A stretch of DNA of 13,825 nt from Chryseobacterium gleum (GCA_945874195.1 CAMCFW010000018.1:1-13825), one strand, 5' to 3'; shown: positions 7,012 through 13,825, counted from the first letter of the stretch. Numbers and translations are program-made. Notes: generated by a model from the sequence alone, not told the origin.

Positions 7012-7838
7012 AAGTGAGAAAAGCAGTAATACCTGCAGCAGGTTTCGATACCCGCATGCTTCCCCTAACTTCAATAATGCCTAAAGAACTTCTGCCCGTA
7101 AACGGTAGACCCATTATAGAGTACGTGGTGCGCGAAGCGGTGGCAGCAGGCATTGAAGAGGTCATTCTAGTGATAAGCGAAGGCAAGGAAAGTCTGGTGG
7201 AATACTTCCGCCCAAACCGAAAACTGGAAGCGCAACTGCTGACCAAGCACGGTCATGAGGCCCTTAGGCTTTTGGAAGAAATCTGGAATATGGTCAAGAT
7301 CACCCCGGTCTATCAGCACGAACAGAAGGGCTTGGGCCATGCTCTACTATGCGCCAAAAACGCTGTCGGCAGTGAGCCCTTTGCTGTTCTGCTCGGGGAT
7401 AGCATTATTCAGACCGATGACTGTCATTCTTTCACCAAACAACTAGTAAACGAATTTCACCGGCACGGTCGTTCGGTGGTCGGACTGAAGCCGGTGGAAG
7501 AATGTCTCATCCACCGCTATGGCATATTCGAAGGGACAGAGTTGGCCAATGACGTTTTCTGCGGAACTAGAGTGATGGAAAAACCTTCGGAAGACCAGAC
7601 CAATTCGAATCTTGCGTTCTGTGCCCGTTATGTTTTCGGACCTGCTATTTTTCAGCATCTCGAAAAGACCAGTTCCGGTATAAACTCAGAAAGTCAACTG
7701 ACCGATGCCATGCAATCCCTTTTAGATTCAGAGGGTTTGAACGGAGTGAAACTGCAAGGTGAATGGCTTGACATTGGCGACCCGAAAGGCCTTCTTTTGG
7801 CCAACCTAAGCATCATGGAGTTCGGCTGCGAACCGTGA
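7008..7838 (+). CDS. GalU-family sugar-1-phosphate nucleotidyltransferase (UDP-sugar pyrophosphorylase type)
   Basis: This 276-residue enzyme would join a sugar 1-phosphate to UTP, giving a UDP-sugar and pyrophosphate. GalU-like features are KAVIPAAG at 5-12, PKELLPVNGRPIIEYVVREA at about 25-44, KGLGHALLCAK, the metal-binding LLGDSII, the MEKP segment followed by SNLAFCARYVF, and a C-terminal WLDIGDPKGLLLAN. Two positions differ from usual GalU: the nucleotide-binding loop reads GFDTRMLP instead of GxGTRMLP (Asp14 for Gly), and the following TK is TS. The length is slightly shorter than typical GalU (about 290-300). It overlaps the GHMP kinase stop by 4 bases. Together with a glucuronokinase-like partner it may make UDP-glucuronate or a range of UDP-sugars, but plain UDP-glucose pyrophosphorylase is the conservative call. 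Confidence 0.85.
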   Translation: MKVRKAVIPAAGFDTRMLPLTSIMPKELLPVNGRPIIEYVVREAVAAGIEEVILVISEGKESLVEYFRPNRKLEAQLLTKHGHEALRLLEEIWNMVKITPVYQHEQKGLGHALLCAKNAVGSEPFAVLLGDSIIQTDDCHSFTKQLVNEFHRHGRSVVGLKPVEECLIHRYGIFEGTELANDVFCGTRVMEKPSEDQTNSNLAFCARYVFGPAIFQHLEKTSSGINSESQLTDAMQSLLDSEGLNGVKLQGEWLDIGDPKGLLLANLSIMEFGCEP

Positions 7839-7870
7839 TCACCACTTAAGGGGGTCGCAAACTCGGATGC

Positions 7871-7901
7871 TCATCAATTCGGTAACATGTATAATTGGTG
7901 A
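7871..7901. other. Hairpin between nucleotidyltransferase gene and asnS
   Basis: TCATCAATT at 7871-7879 pairs with AATTGGTGA at 7893-7901 (9 bp with one G-T wobble, 13-nt loop). It is immediately followed by the second hairpin at 7902-7937. It has no T run, so it is unlikely to be a terminator by itself. Confidence 0.35.
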
Positions 7902-7941
7902 GGCGTAAGTGCCGACTACCTTCTTATGACTTACGTCTTTT
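7902..7941 (+). terminator. Candidate terminator of the GHMP kinase-nucleotidyltransferase operon
   Basis: GGCGTAAGT at 7902-7910 pairs with ACTTACGTC at 7929-7937 (9 bp, one G-T wobble) across an 18-nt loop, followed by TTTT at 7938-7941. It lies 63 nt after the nucleotidyltransferase stop and just before the asnS 3' end. The loop is long and the T run short, so efficiency is uncertain. Confidence 0.45.
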
Positions 7942-7943
7942 GC

Positions 7944-9380
7944 CTAAAACTCACAATTATTCGGAGTGCGTGGGAAAGGGATCACGTCACGTACGTTGGT
8001 CATTCCGGTAATGAACATCATCAGGCGTTCGAAGCCAAGCCCGAAACCGCTGTGGGTAACGGTGCCGAATCTGCGGGTGTCCAAGTACCACCAAACGCTC
8101 TCTTCCGGAATATGGAAGTCCTTCACCTTCTGTAGCAGCACATCGTAGCGTTCCTCGCGCTGCGAACCGCCCACGATCTCGCCAATGCCGGGGAACAGAA
8201 TGTCCATGGCCGCAACAGTCTTTCCGTCTTCATTCAGCTTCATATAGAACGCCTTGATCTTGGCCGGATAGCCCGTGATGATGACTGGTTTCTGAAAATG
8301 CTTCTCCACAAGGAAACGTTCGTGCTCGCTCTGCAGGTCAACGCCCCATTCATTCACCGGATATTCAAACTTGCCCTTTCGGTTAGGTTGGCTGTTGCGA
8401 AGAATGTCCACCGCTTCGGTGTAGGTTATGCGTGCAAAGTCGTTGCCAACCACAAACTTCAGTTTCTCCAACAGTTCCATCGCTTGACGCTTATCTGCTG
8501 GCAGGGCCTTTTCCTCTTCAGCAATGCGGTCGCTGAGGAATTTGAGGTCGTCCGGACAAGTTTCCATCACATACTTGATCACTTCCTTCAGGAAATCCTC
8601 AGCAAGGTCCATGTTGCCATGAATATCGCAGAAGGCCACTTCGGGCTCTATCATCCAGAATTCGGCCAAATGGCGCGAAGTATTGCTGTTCTCCGCTCGG
8701 AACGTGGGTCCGAAGGTATAGACCTTTGATAAGGCCATGGCGGCAAGTTCGGCCTCCAACTGACCTGTCACACACAGATTGGTCTGTTTGCCGAAGAAGT
8801 CCTTCGAAAAATCAACCTCACCCGCTTCGTTCAGCGGTGGTTTCTTCGCATCGAGGGTCGAAACACGGAACATCTCCCCTGCCCCTTCGCCATCGGTAGC
8901 GGTCAGAATGGGTGAATGCACGTTGAAGAAACCACGGTCGTTGAAATACTTGTGAATGCCGAATGTGAGTGAATGGCGCACGCGGAAAACCGATGCAAAC
9001 GTGTTGGTACGCATGCGCAGGTGGGCGTTCTCGCGCAGGAACTCCAAGCTGTGCTTCTTGGGCTGCATCGGGAATTTCTCAGGGTCGGCAACACCATGAA
9101 CAGTCAGAGAAGTTGCCTTCAGTTCCACCACCTGCCCTTTGCCTTCGCTGGCAACGAGCTGCCCAATGATGGACACACAGGCCCCTGTGGTAACGGTGCG
9201 CAGGTCGTCATCCGAAAAAGTCGCCATATCGAACACGCACTGAATAGTATTGACGGTCGAACCATCGTTCATCGCCACAAAATTGACGTAGGCATTGCCG
9301 CGCTTTGTCCGTACCCAACCTCTGACGGTCACCTCGCGGTCCAATCTGTCGGTGTTCAATAATTCCTTAATACTCTCCAT
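7944..9380 (-). CDS. asnS: Asparaginyl-tRNA synthetase
   Basis: This is a class IIb aminoacyl-tRNA synthetase that charges tRNA-Asn with asparagine in the cytoplasm. It has 478 residues, normal for the bacterial enzyme. Residues about 1-110 form the anticodon-binding OB fold (VTVRGWVRTKRGNAYVNFVA). Motif 1 lies around 148-170 (GFFNVHSPILTATDGEGAGE). Motif 2 lies at 220-246 (FGPTFRAENSNTSRHLAEFW). Motif 3 lies at about 445-471 (GFGLGFERLMMF, then NVRDVIPFPR). The PNNCEF C-terminus and the HLAEFWMIEPE block point to AsnS rather than AspRS. The ATG at 9380 follows a perfect promoter box by 19 nt. It converges on the nucleotidyltransferase operon and diverges from the tetR operon. Confidence 0.97.
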   Translation of the reverse strand: MESIKELLNTDRLDREVTVRGWVRTKRGNAYVNFVAMNDGSTVNTIQCVFDMATFSDDDLRTVTTGACVSIIGQLVASEGKGQVVELKATSLTVHGVADPEKFPMQPKKHSLEFLRENAHLRMRTNTFASVFRVRHSLTFGIHKYFNDRGFFNVHSPILTATDGEGAGEMFRVSTLDAKKPPLNEAGEVDFSKDFFGKQTNLCVTGQLEAELAAMALSKVYTFGPTFRAENSNTSRHLAEFWMIEPEVAFCDIHGNMDLAEDFLKEVIKYVMETCPDDLKFLSDRIAEEEKALPADKRQAMELLEKLKFVVGNDFARITYTEAVDILRNSQPNRKGKFEYPVNEWGVDLQSEHERFLVEKHFQKPVIITGYPAKIKAFYMKLNEDGKTVAAMDILFPGIGEIVGGSQREERYDVLLQKVKDFHIPEESVWWYLDTRRFGTVTHSGFGLGFERLMMFITGMTNVRDVIPFPRTPNNCEF

Positions 9381-9399
9381 ACTGTTGTTTTCAGGGGCG

Positions 9400-9407
9400 C
9401 AAAGATA
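9400..9407 (-). promoter_or_regulatory. -7 promoter box of asnS
   Basis: On the minus strand this reads TATCTTTG, a perfect TAnnTTTG, ending 19 nt before the asnS ATG. It predicts a leader of about 15 nt. A -33 element is not convincing. Confidence 0.5.
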
Positions 9408-9511
9408 GATGTATCATTTATTGGAACAGGCTAATGGGCAGTTAAATGACAAAAGGTGGACCGGTGAAGCGTAGAAATTGAGCACAGAAGGTGCTTTGAG
9501 CTATCATGTAT

Positions 9512-9559
9512 GTTTCTAAATTGTAAACTTTGGAAACTATTTTTCTAAAAAACGTTTCC
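9512..9559. promoter_or_regulatory. Candidate TetR operator: two overlapping palindromes sharing a half-site
   Basis: There are three half-sites: GTTTCT at 9512-9517, GGAAAC at 9532-9537 and GTTTCC at 9554-9559. The second and third form a 28-bp near-palindrome (9532-9559) with 11 of 14 base pairs matching, including T5/A5 inner arms. The first and second form a looser 26-bp one (9512-9537). It lies 27 nt upstream of the tetR ATG and overlaps the region where polymerase should bind. A 28-bp operator is within the range known for TetR-family repressors. Confidence 0.5.
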
Positions 9560-9574
9560 GCAGTTTTTTCATAC

Positions 9575-9582
9575 TACTTTCG
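9575..9582 (+). promoter_or_regulatory. Possible -7 box of the tetR-efflux operon
   Basis: TACTTTCG matches TAnnTTTG at 5 of 6 fixed bases and ends 4 nt before the tetR ATG. A TTT at 9555-9557, 17 nt upstream, could serve as -33 and lies inside the operator palindrome. An alternative box, AAACTTTG at 9525-9532, would give a leader of about 50 nt. Confidence 0.3.
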
Positions 9583-9586
9583 CGGC

Positions 9587-10216
9587 ATGGAAATGAAGTG
9601 CCAACAGATATTGGATCAAGTAAAGGTCCTTTTCATGCAATATGGCATGCGCAGTCTGACGATGGACGACATTGCCCGTCACCTTAGCATCTCCAAAAAG
9701 ACCCTCTATCAGTGTGTTAGCGATAAGGCCGAACTCGTGGAGAACATCATGGAAAGCCATTTGAAGGCAGATGAGGAGGTGATGGAAAAGATCCATTCCG
9801 AGTCGGACAACGCGATCGATGAGATGTTCAAGATAGCGCAACACGTGACCCAAACGCTCACCAGCATGCATCCGAGTGTGCTCTACGACCTTGAGAAGTA
9901 TTACCCGAAGGCACATCGGATGTTCGTGGACTACAAGATGAAGACCGTACGTGGTATGCTCAGTCGAAATATGAACGATGGTATAGTTCAGGGCCTCTAT
10001 CGCGAGAATGTGAACGTGGACATCATTTCGGGTCTATACGTGGGCCGAATGGACGTATGCTTCGATCAGACCCTCTTCCCTATCGCACAGTTCAACGCCA
10101 CGCAGATATACATTGAAACCATCCGCTACCACATAAGGGGCATTGCCAGTGAGAAAGGCATCCTTTACCTCCAGGACAAATTCAAAGCACTTAATCAACA
10201 GAACCCTATTTTTTGA
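9587..10216 (+). CDS. TetR-family transcriptional regulator of the downstream RND efflux operon
   Basis: This 209-residue regulator probably represses the pump genes and itself until a ligand binds. The N-terminal helix-turn-helix lies at 24-43 (LTMDDIARHLSISKKTLYQC), preceded by QILDQVKVLFMQYGMR. The C-terminal ligand-binding and dimerisation domain is all-helical and not conserved enough to name a ligand. The ATG at 9587 was chosen because a longer frame opens at a TTG (9530) inside the palindromic operator region. An ATG at 9593 is also possible. The tolC-like gene starts 3 nt after the stop, so the regulator is the first gene of the pump operon. That arrangement supports autoregulation from the palindromes at 9512-9559. 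Confidence 0.9.
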   Translation: MEMKCQQILDQVKVLFMQYGMRSLTMDDIARHLSISKKTLYQCVSDKAELVENIMESHLKADEEVMEKIHSESDNAIDEMFKIAQHVTQTLTSMHPSVLYDLEKYYPKAHRMFVDYKMKTVRGMLSRNMNDGIVQGLYRENVNVDIISGLYVGRMDVCFDQTLFPIAQFNATQIYIETIRYHIRGIASEKGILYLQDKFKALNQQNPIF

Positions 10217-10219
10217 TCT

Positions 10220-11581
10220 ATGAGAAATCAGCTCATTATCCTATTCACCATTCTGATCCCAAACTTGGGCATGGCCCAAGAACCTACCGAGCAAGTTTCT
10301 GCTCCGATGGAATTGGGCGTGCAGGACTGCATCGGTTATGCTTGGAAAAACAGCCAGAAGTCAAAAACTGCCGAAATAGCGGTCAGCCAGGCCGATAAGG
10401 ATGTTTGGATACAGGCAGCGAAGGGACTGCCGATCGTGAACGGAAGCGTCAACTTCACCAACTTCATCGACCTGCCAACTTCCGTGTTCGATGCTTCAGC
10501 CTTCAATCCTCTTGCCCCCGCAGGTGAGTTGACAGAGCTGCAGTTCGGACAGAAGTACACGATGGACGCGGGTGTGAACGTGGGACTTCAACTGTTCGAT
10601 GGTTCCTATATCGTAGGGGTTAAGGGTGCAAGGGGATTTCAAAAACTGAGCCGTGACATGGCCAAAATGACCCAGAACGAGGTGGAGGTCATCATTGCCG
10701 AGGCCTACTACACTTCGCAGGTGGCAAAGGAGAATGTCCGGTTGCTGAAGGAGAACATTACGAGCATGGAGAAGACCCTTAATGAGACCAAGGAGCTTTT
10801 CAAGGAAGGTTTTACGGAGGAAATGAATGTGGAGCAATTGGAACTGCTAATGAATTCCATGAACAACCGCATGAAAATGGCCCAGCGCCAGCACGAAGCA
10901 ACGCTCAACCTGCTGAAGTACCAGATGGGAATGCCCGTGAAGACCCCGATAATCTTGAAAGACGACCTGGAAACACTTTGGGGGCTCCAGTCTGCTGAAG
11001 AACTCCTTACCAAGGAACTGAAATTGGAAGAAAACCTTGCCTACGACCTTGTGAAACAGGATGTGGTGATGCACGGATATCTGGTAAAATTGCAGGAAGC
11101 GCAGTACTACCCTCGGTTGATCGCGTTCTTCGATTACAAGCACCAGGCCTTCCGCAATTCCTTCGATTTTTTCGACACGGACAAATCATGGTATCCGCAA
11201 ACCCTGTGGGGCGTCAAGCTCACCGTTCCAATATGGGACAACCTCGGTGGGCTGTCGGCCATCAACAAGGCCAAGTTGGAACAACAGAAGATCAAGAACA
11301 AGTTGGCCGACCTTGAACAGGCGCTGACCCTACAGAGCATCACGGCCAAGGACGGTTTCACTTCGTCACTGGAGCAATTGGAAACAAGCGCCAAGAACAT
11401 TGACCTGGCCAAGCGCATCAAGGACAAGACCCTGATCCGCTACAACGAAGGACTTGCCACCAGCATGGAACTGACCACGGCCGAAAACCAATTGATATCG
11501 GCACAGGCCGAATACATCAGCACGCTCTTTTCGGCCATGGACGCCAAACTCGAATTGAAAAAAGTACTTGAAAACAACTAA
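10220..11581 (+). CDS. TolC-family outer membrane efflux channel
   Basis: This 453-residue outer membrane factor would form the exit duct of the tripartite pump. A signal peptide covers 1-19, with probable cleavage after GMA. Two outer-membrane-efflux-protein repeats follow: the first opens with LGVQDCIGYAWKNSQKSK at about 33-50, and the second covers about 250-450. Long helical hairpins are evident in charge- and leucine-rich stretches such as 160-235 and 345-450. Beta-strand segments in between (for example WGVKLTVPIWDN) would make the barrel. The length is normal. It starts 3 nt after tetR and is followed 26 nt later by the adaptor gene, with no promoter or terminator visible between them. 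Confidence 0.93.
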   Translation: MRNQLIILFTILIPNLGMAQEPTEQVSAPMELGVQDCIGYAWKNSQKSKTAEIAVSQADKDVWIQAAKGLPIVNGSVNFTNFIDLPTSVFDASAFNPLAPAGELTELQFGQKYTMDAGVNVGLQLFDGSYIVGVKGARGFQKLSRDMAKMTQNEVEVIIAEAYYTSQVAKENVRLLKENITSMEKTLNETKELFKEGFTEEMNVEQLELLMNSMNNRMKMAQRQHEATLNLLKYQMGMPVKTPIILKDDLETLWGLQSAEELLTKELKLEENLAYDLVKQDVVMHGYLVKLQEAQYYPRLIAFFDYKHQAFRNSFDFFDTDKSWYPQTLWGVKLTVPIWDNLGGLSAINKAKLEQQKIKNKLADLEQALTLQSITAKDGFTSSLEQLETSAKNIDLAKRIKDKTLIRYNEGLATSMELTTAENQLISAQAEYISTLFSAMDAKLELKKVLENN

Positions 11582-11607
11582 TTAGGAACACCATCACACA
11601 CCGAATC

Positions 11608-12753
11608 ATGAGAATCAACATTTTGACAATTGCCGTGATCCTTGGATTGAGCTCCTGCGGAGGAGAGTTGACCATCGATGAAAAAAAGGCAGCACTGGAG
11701 GCCAAGAAGACCGAACTCGCCAAGTTGGAGAACGAGATCCGTCAGATGGAGGCCGAGATACTGGCGGTCGATTCAAGCTACACCACCGCCAAGGACGAAC
11801 GCCTTATTGTGGTGACGAAAACCATCGCTCCCGAGAAATTCGAACACTTCTTTGAGGTGAACGGGACCATTGAGGCCGAGGAGATCGCCAATGTCAGCAC
11901 CGAAATGGGCGGACAGATCAAGAAGATCAATGTAAAAGAAGGCGACCGCGTTTCGGCCGGACAGACCCTTGCCACACTCAATAGCAGCGTTATTCAGAAA
12001 AGCCTGGAGGAGATCGATAACGGCATCGTGCTCGCACAGACCGTATTTGACCGCCAGAGCCGCCTGTGGCAACAAAAAATTGGTTCCGAGATACAATTCT
12101 TGGAGGCCAAGAACAACTTGGAACAATTGCAGAAGAAGCGCGCAAGCGTTGCCACTCAGGCCGACCTCTCCACCATCCGTGCGCCATTCGCAGGCGTAGT
12201 TGACCGAATTTATCAGAAGGAAGGCGAACTGGCCGCACCGGGAATGCCATTACTTACGGTGGTCAACATGAGCAGAATGCGTGTAAAGGCCGATGTTTCT
12301 GAGAATTATGTTCAAGCGGTGAAGACAAACAGCATCGTTGACATTGACTTCCCTTCGTTCGGTTTTGCCATCAAAGCTCCGATCCGCACGGTGAGCAGCA
12401 TTATCAATCCAGCCAACCGTGCCTTCCAAGTTGAAGCCTTCGTGAATAACAGCAATGGACTGTTGAAGCCGAACGGTATCGCCACCATCCGCATCAAGGA
12501 TTTCGAGGCTGATTCAGCCTTGGTTGTTCCAGCCAAATGTGTGAGCAAGGACGGTAAGGGCGACTATGTGTTCACGATTCAATCAGTTGACGGCAAGGAA
12601 AAAGCCACCAAGACCTACGTGAAGATTGACAGGTCGAGCCTTGGAATGACAATGGTGACCGAGGGTCTGAAAGCATCTGACCGCGTGATCGTGGAAGGCT
12701 ACAACGAAGTGGCCAATGGCGATGAGGTGAAAACGGAATCAATTGGCAATTAA
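11608..12753 (+). CDS. HlyD/AcrA-family periplasmic adaptor, lipoprotein
   Basis: This 381-residue membrane fusion protein would link the RND pump to the TolC-like channel. It has a lipoprotein signal with lipobox LSSC, cysteine at 17. An extra charged coiled coil lies at about 22-52, before the usual fold. The first lipoyl half-motif is at about 97-125 (GGQIKKINVKEGDRVSAGQ) and the second at about 186-220 (TIRAPFAGVVDRIYQKEGEL). A helical hairpin lies between them (about 126-182). A beta-barrel and membrane-proximal domain cover about 222-381 (ALVVPAKCVSKDG). The last codons and the TAA stop lie inside a heptamer tandem repeat (12740-12781). The pump gene follows 30 nt later in the same reading frame. 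Confidence 0.94.
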   Translation: MRINILTIAVILGLSSCGGELTIDEKKAALEAKKTELAKLENEIRQMEAEILAVDSSYTTAKDERLIVVTKTIAPEKFEHFFEVNGTIEAEEIANVSTEMGGQIKKINVKEGDRVSAGQTLATLNSSVIQKSLEEIDNGIVLAQTVFDRQSRLWQQKIGSEIQFLEAKNNLEQLQKKRASVATQADLSTIRAPFAGVVDRIYQKEGELAAPGMPLLTVVNMSRMRVKADVSENYVQAVKTNSIVDIDFPSFGFAIKAPIRTVSSIINPANRAFQVEAFVNNSNGLLKPNGIATIRIKDFEADSALVVPAKCVSKDGKGDYVFTIQSVDGKEKATKTYVKIDRSSLGMTMVTEGLKASDRVIVEGYNEVANGDEVKTESIGN

Positions 12754-12781
12754 CAATTAGCAATTAACAGTTAGCAATTGG
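12740..12781 (+). repeat. Six tandem copies of a heptamer (CAATTRR) across the hlyD stop and acrB leader
   Basis: Copies in order are CAATTGG, CAATTAA, CAATTAG, CAATTAA, CAGTTAG, CAATTGG. The hlyD stop TAA is the end of the second copy. The last copy ends 2 nt before the pump ATG. No purine-rich ribosome binding site is present, so the repeat occupies the whole translation-initiation region of the pump gene. Confidence 0.9.
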
Positions 12782-12783
12782 CT

Positions 12784-13825
12784 ATGGACGACAATAAGAA
12801 CACGCCCGAGATCACCGATAGCGGTCTGCTCGACAAGGAATATTGGCTGAGTACGTGGGCGCTGAACAACAAGATCAGCGTGATCATCATGACGCTGCTC
12901 ATCGCGCTGGGCGGACTGATCGCATACTCCTCCATGCCCAAGGAGTTGTATCCCGAGATCGTGATGCCACAGATCTACGTGCGCACCGTTTATCCCGGAA
13001 ACTCGCCTTTGGACATTGAAAACCTTATCACACGGGTGCTCGAAAAGGAGATCAAGCCTGTGAAGGGCATCAACGAGATGAGCTCCACCTCGGTGCAGGA
13101 CAATTCCATTATTATCGTGGAATTCAACACCGATGTGCCTGTAGAAGAGGCGCTGAAAGATGTGAAGGACGCAGTTGACAAGGCCAAGACCGACCTGCCG
13201 AACGACCTCGACATTGAGCCGATCGTCATGGACATCAACATGTCGGAAATGCCCGTCATGAACATCAACCTGTCGGGCGACTACAGTGTGGACGACCTGA
13301 AGGAACATGCAGAGTATCTGCAAGAGAAATTGGAGGTGATCCCGCAGCTTTCGAGCGTTGACCTGCGTGGTGGGCTTGACCGGGAGATCAACATCATGGT
13401 CGATCAACACCGCATGGAACTGGTGCAGGTTTCCTTCACAGACATTGAGAGTGCCATCGGCTACGAGAACATGAACATATCGGGTGGCGACATCCTGATG
13501 GACGGTAGCCGCAGGAACATCCGCGTGGCGGGAGAATACGAGAACATGGACGACCTGATGAACACGATCATCAAATCCGAGTTCGGCAATCTTGTGTACC
13601 TGCGTGATGTGGCCACCGTGGCCGACAGCTACAAAGAACGCACCAGCTACGCCCGTTTAGATGGTGATCCGGTGGTGTCGCTTGACATAGTGAAAAAGTC
13701 TGGTGAGAACCTCCTGATTGCCACCGAACAGATCGAGAAGATCCTGGCCGAAGTGCAGGAGCATCATTTCCCATCCGACCTGAAAGTGACCATTACCAAC
13801 GACCAGAGCGATCAGGTGCGTGGTC
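12784..13825 (+). CDS. RND-family (AcrB-like) efflux pump, N-terminal part
   Basis: This is the inner membrane proton-driven transporter of the tripartite system; 347 codons are present of roughly 1,000-1,100 expected, and the gene is cut by the window edge. A cytoplasmic N-terminus of about 28 residues precedes the first transmembrane helix at about 31-49 (SVIIMTLLIALGGLIAYSSM). The periplasmic porter domain follows with the family-typical TVYPGNSPLDIENLITRVLE at about 68-87 and VKGINEMSSTSVQDNS at 93-108. A docking-domain region with VYLRDVATVADSY comes next. The sequence resembles the HAE-type drug and lipophile exporters rather than heavy-metal pumps, but the metal-binding or proton-relay residues of the transmembrane core are outside the window. 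The substrate is unknown. The ATG at 12784 directly follows the heptamer repeat. Confidence 0.94.
   Translation, partial: MDDNKNTPEITDSGLLDKEYWLSTWALNNKISVIIMTLLIALGGLIAYSSMPKELYPEIVMPQIYVRTVYPGNSPLDIENLITRVLEKEIKPVKGINEMSSTSVQDNSIIIVEFNTDVPVEEALKDVKDAVDKAKTDLPNDLDIEPIVMDINMSEMPVMNINLSGDYSVDDLKEHAEYLQEKLEVIPQLSSVDLRGGLDREINIMVDQHRMELVQVSFTDIESAIGYENMNISGGDILMDGSRRNIRVAGEYENMDDLMNTIIKSEFGNLVYLRDVATVADSYKERTSYARLDGDPVVSLDIVKKSGENLLIATEQIEKILAEVQEHHFPSDLKVTITNDQSDQVRG

Noticed and set aside
9481..9495. Small hairpin AGCAC-N5-GTGCT upstream of tetR
   Set aside because: Only a 5-bp stem with no T run; within what chance gives in a 150-nt gap.
12751..12783. Possible HlyD-AcrB fusion by stop read-through, as both genes are in the same frame
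   Set aside because: Two in-frame stops lie between them (TAA at 12751-12753 and TAG at 12772-12774), and separate adaptor and pump proteins are the norm.
12757..13410. 217-codon minus-strand open frame opposite the RND pump
   Set aside because: Rich in His, Val and Asp, as expected from the complement of Asp/Met/Val-rich pump codons; no family pattern.

Overview
The window looks like chromosomal DNA of a marine or freshwater Bacteroidota, probably Flavobacteriia-like. Four observations support this. Several genes are preceded by the Bacteroidota-type -7 box TAnnTTTG. Clear Shine-Dalgarno sequences are absent before almost every start. The window holds a TonB-dependent receptor with an N-terminal carboxypeptidase-regulatory-like domain. 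A DUF4112 protein and a SRPBCC/GyrI-like fusion are also typical of the group. Placement below phylum level is inference. Coding density is high and no gene-free stretch exceeds 300 bases. I see no tRNA, rRNA, CRISPR array, insertion sequence or prophage.

Layout, left to right. A TonB-dependent receptor lies on the minus strand and runs off the left edge (1-1349). A strong hairpin terminator separates it from a minus-strand membrane-anchored SRPBCC + GyrI-like protein (1472-2479). Divergent from that is a plus-strand pair: a Crp/Fnr-type regulator (2677-3351) and a complete type I sulfatase (3376-4983). The sulfatase overlaps tail-to-tail with a minus-strand pair, a DUF4112 protein and a lysophospholipid-type acyltransferase (4968-5911), joined by a TAATG stop/start overlap. 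Divergent from these is a plus-strand pair joined by an ATGA overlap: a glucuronokinase-like GHMP kinase (6004-7011) and a GalU-family nucleotidyltransferase (7008-7838). Then follow a minus-strand asparaginyl-tRNA synthetase (7944-9380) and a plus-strand efflux operon (9587 to the right edge): TetR regulator, TolC-like outer membrane channel, HlyD-like lipoprotein adaptor and an RND (AcrB-like) pump that is cut off.

How the genes work together. The efflux operon encodes a whole tripartite RND pump plus its probable repressor. A 28-bp near-palindrome just upstream of tetR, with a third matching half-site beside it, is the best operator candidate. The kinase/nucleotidyltransferase pair resembles the plant route that phosphorylates glucuronate at C1 and then makes UDP-glucuronate. 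A compact bacterial version would be the most interesting metabolic idea here, but substrate identity is inference. The remaining genes are envelope-related (receptor, sulfatase, acyltransferase) or housekeeping (asnS).

Odd small-scale structures include a six-copy heptamer repeat that spans the hlyD stop codon and the acrB leader, promoter boxes only 4 nt before start codons, and two tandem hairpins between the nucleotidyltransferase gene and asnS.
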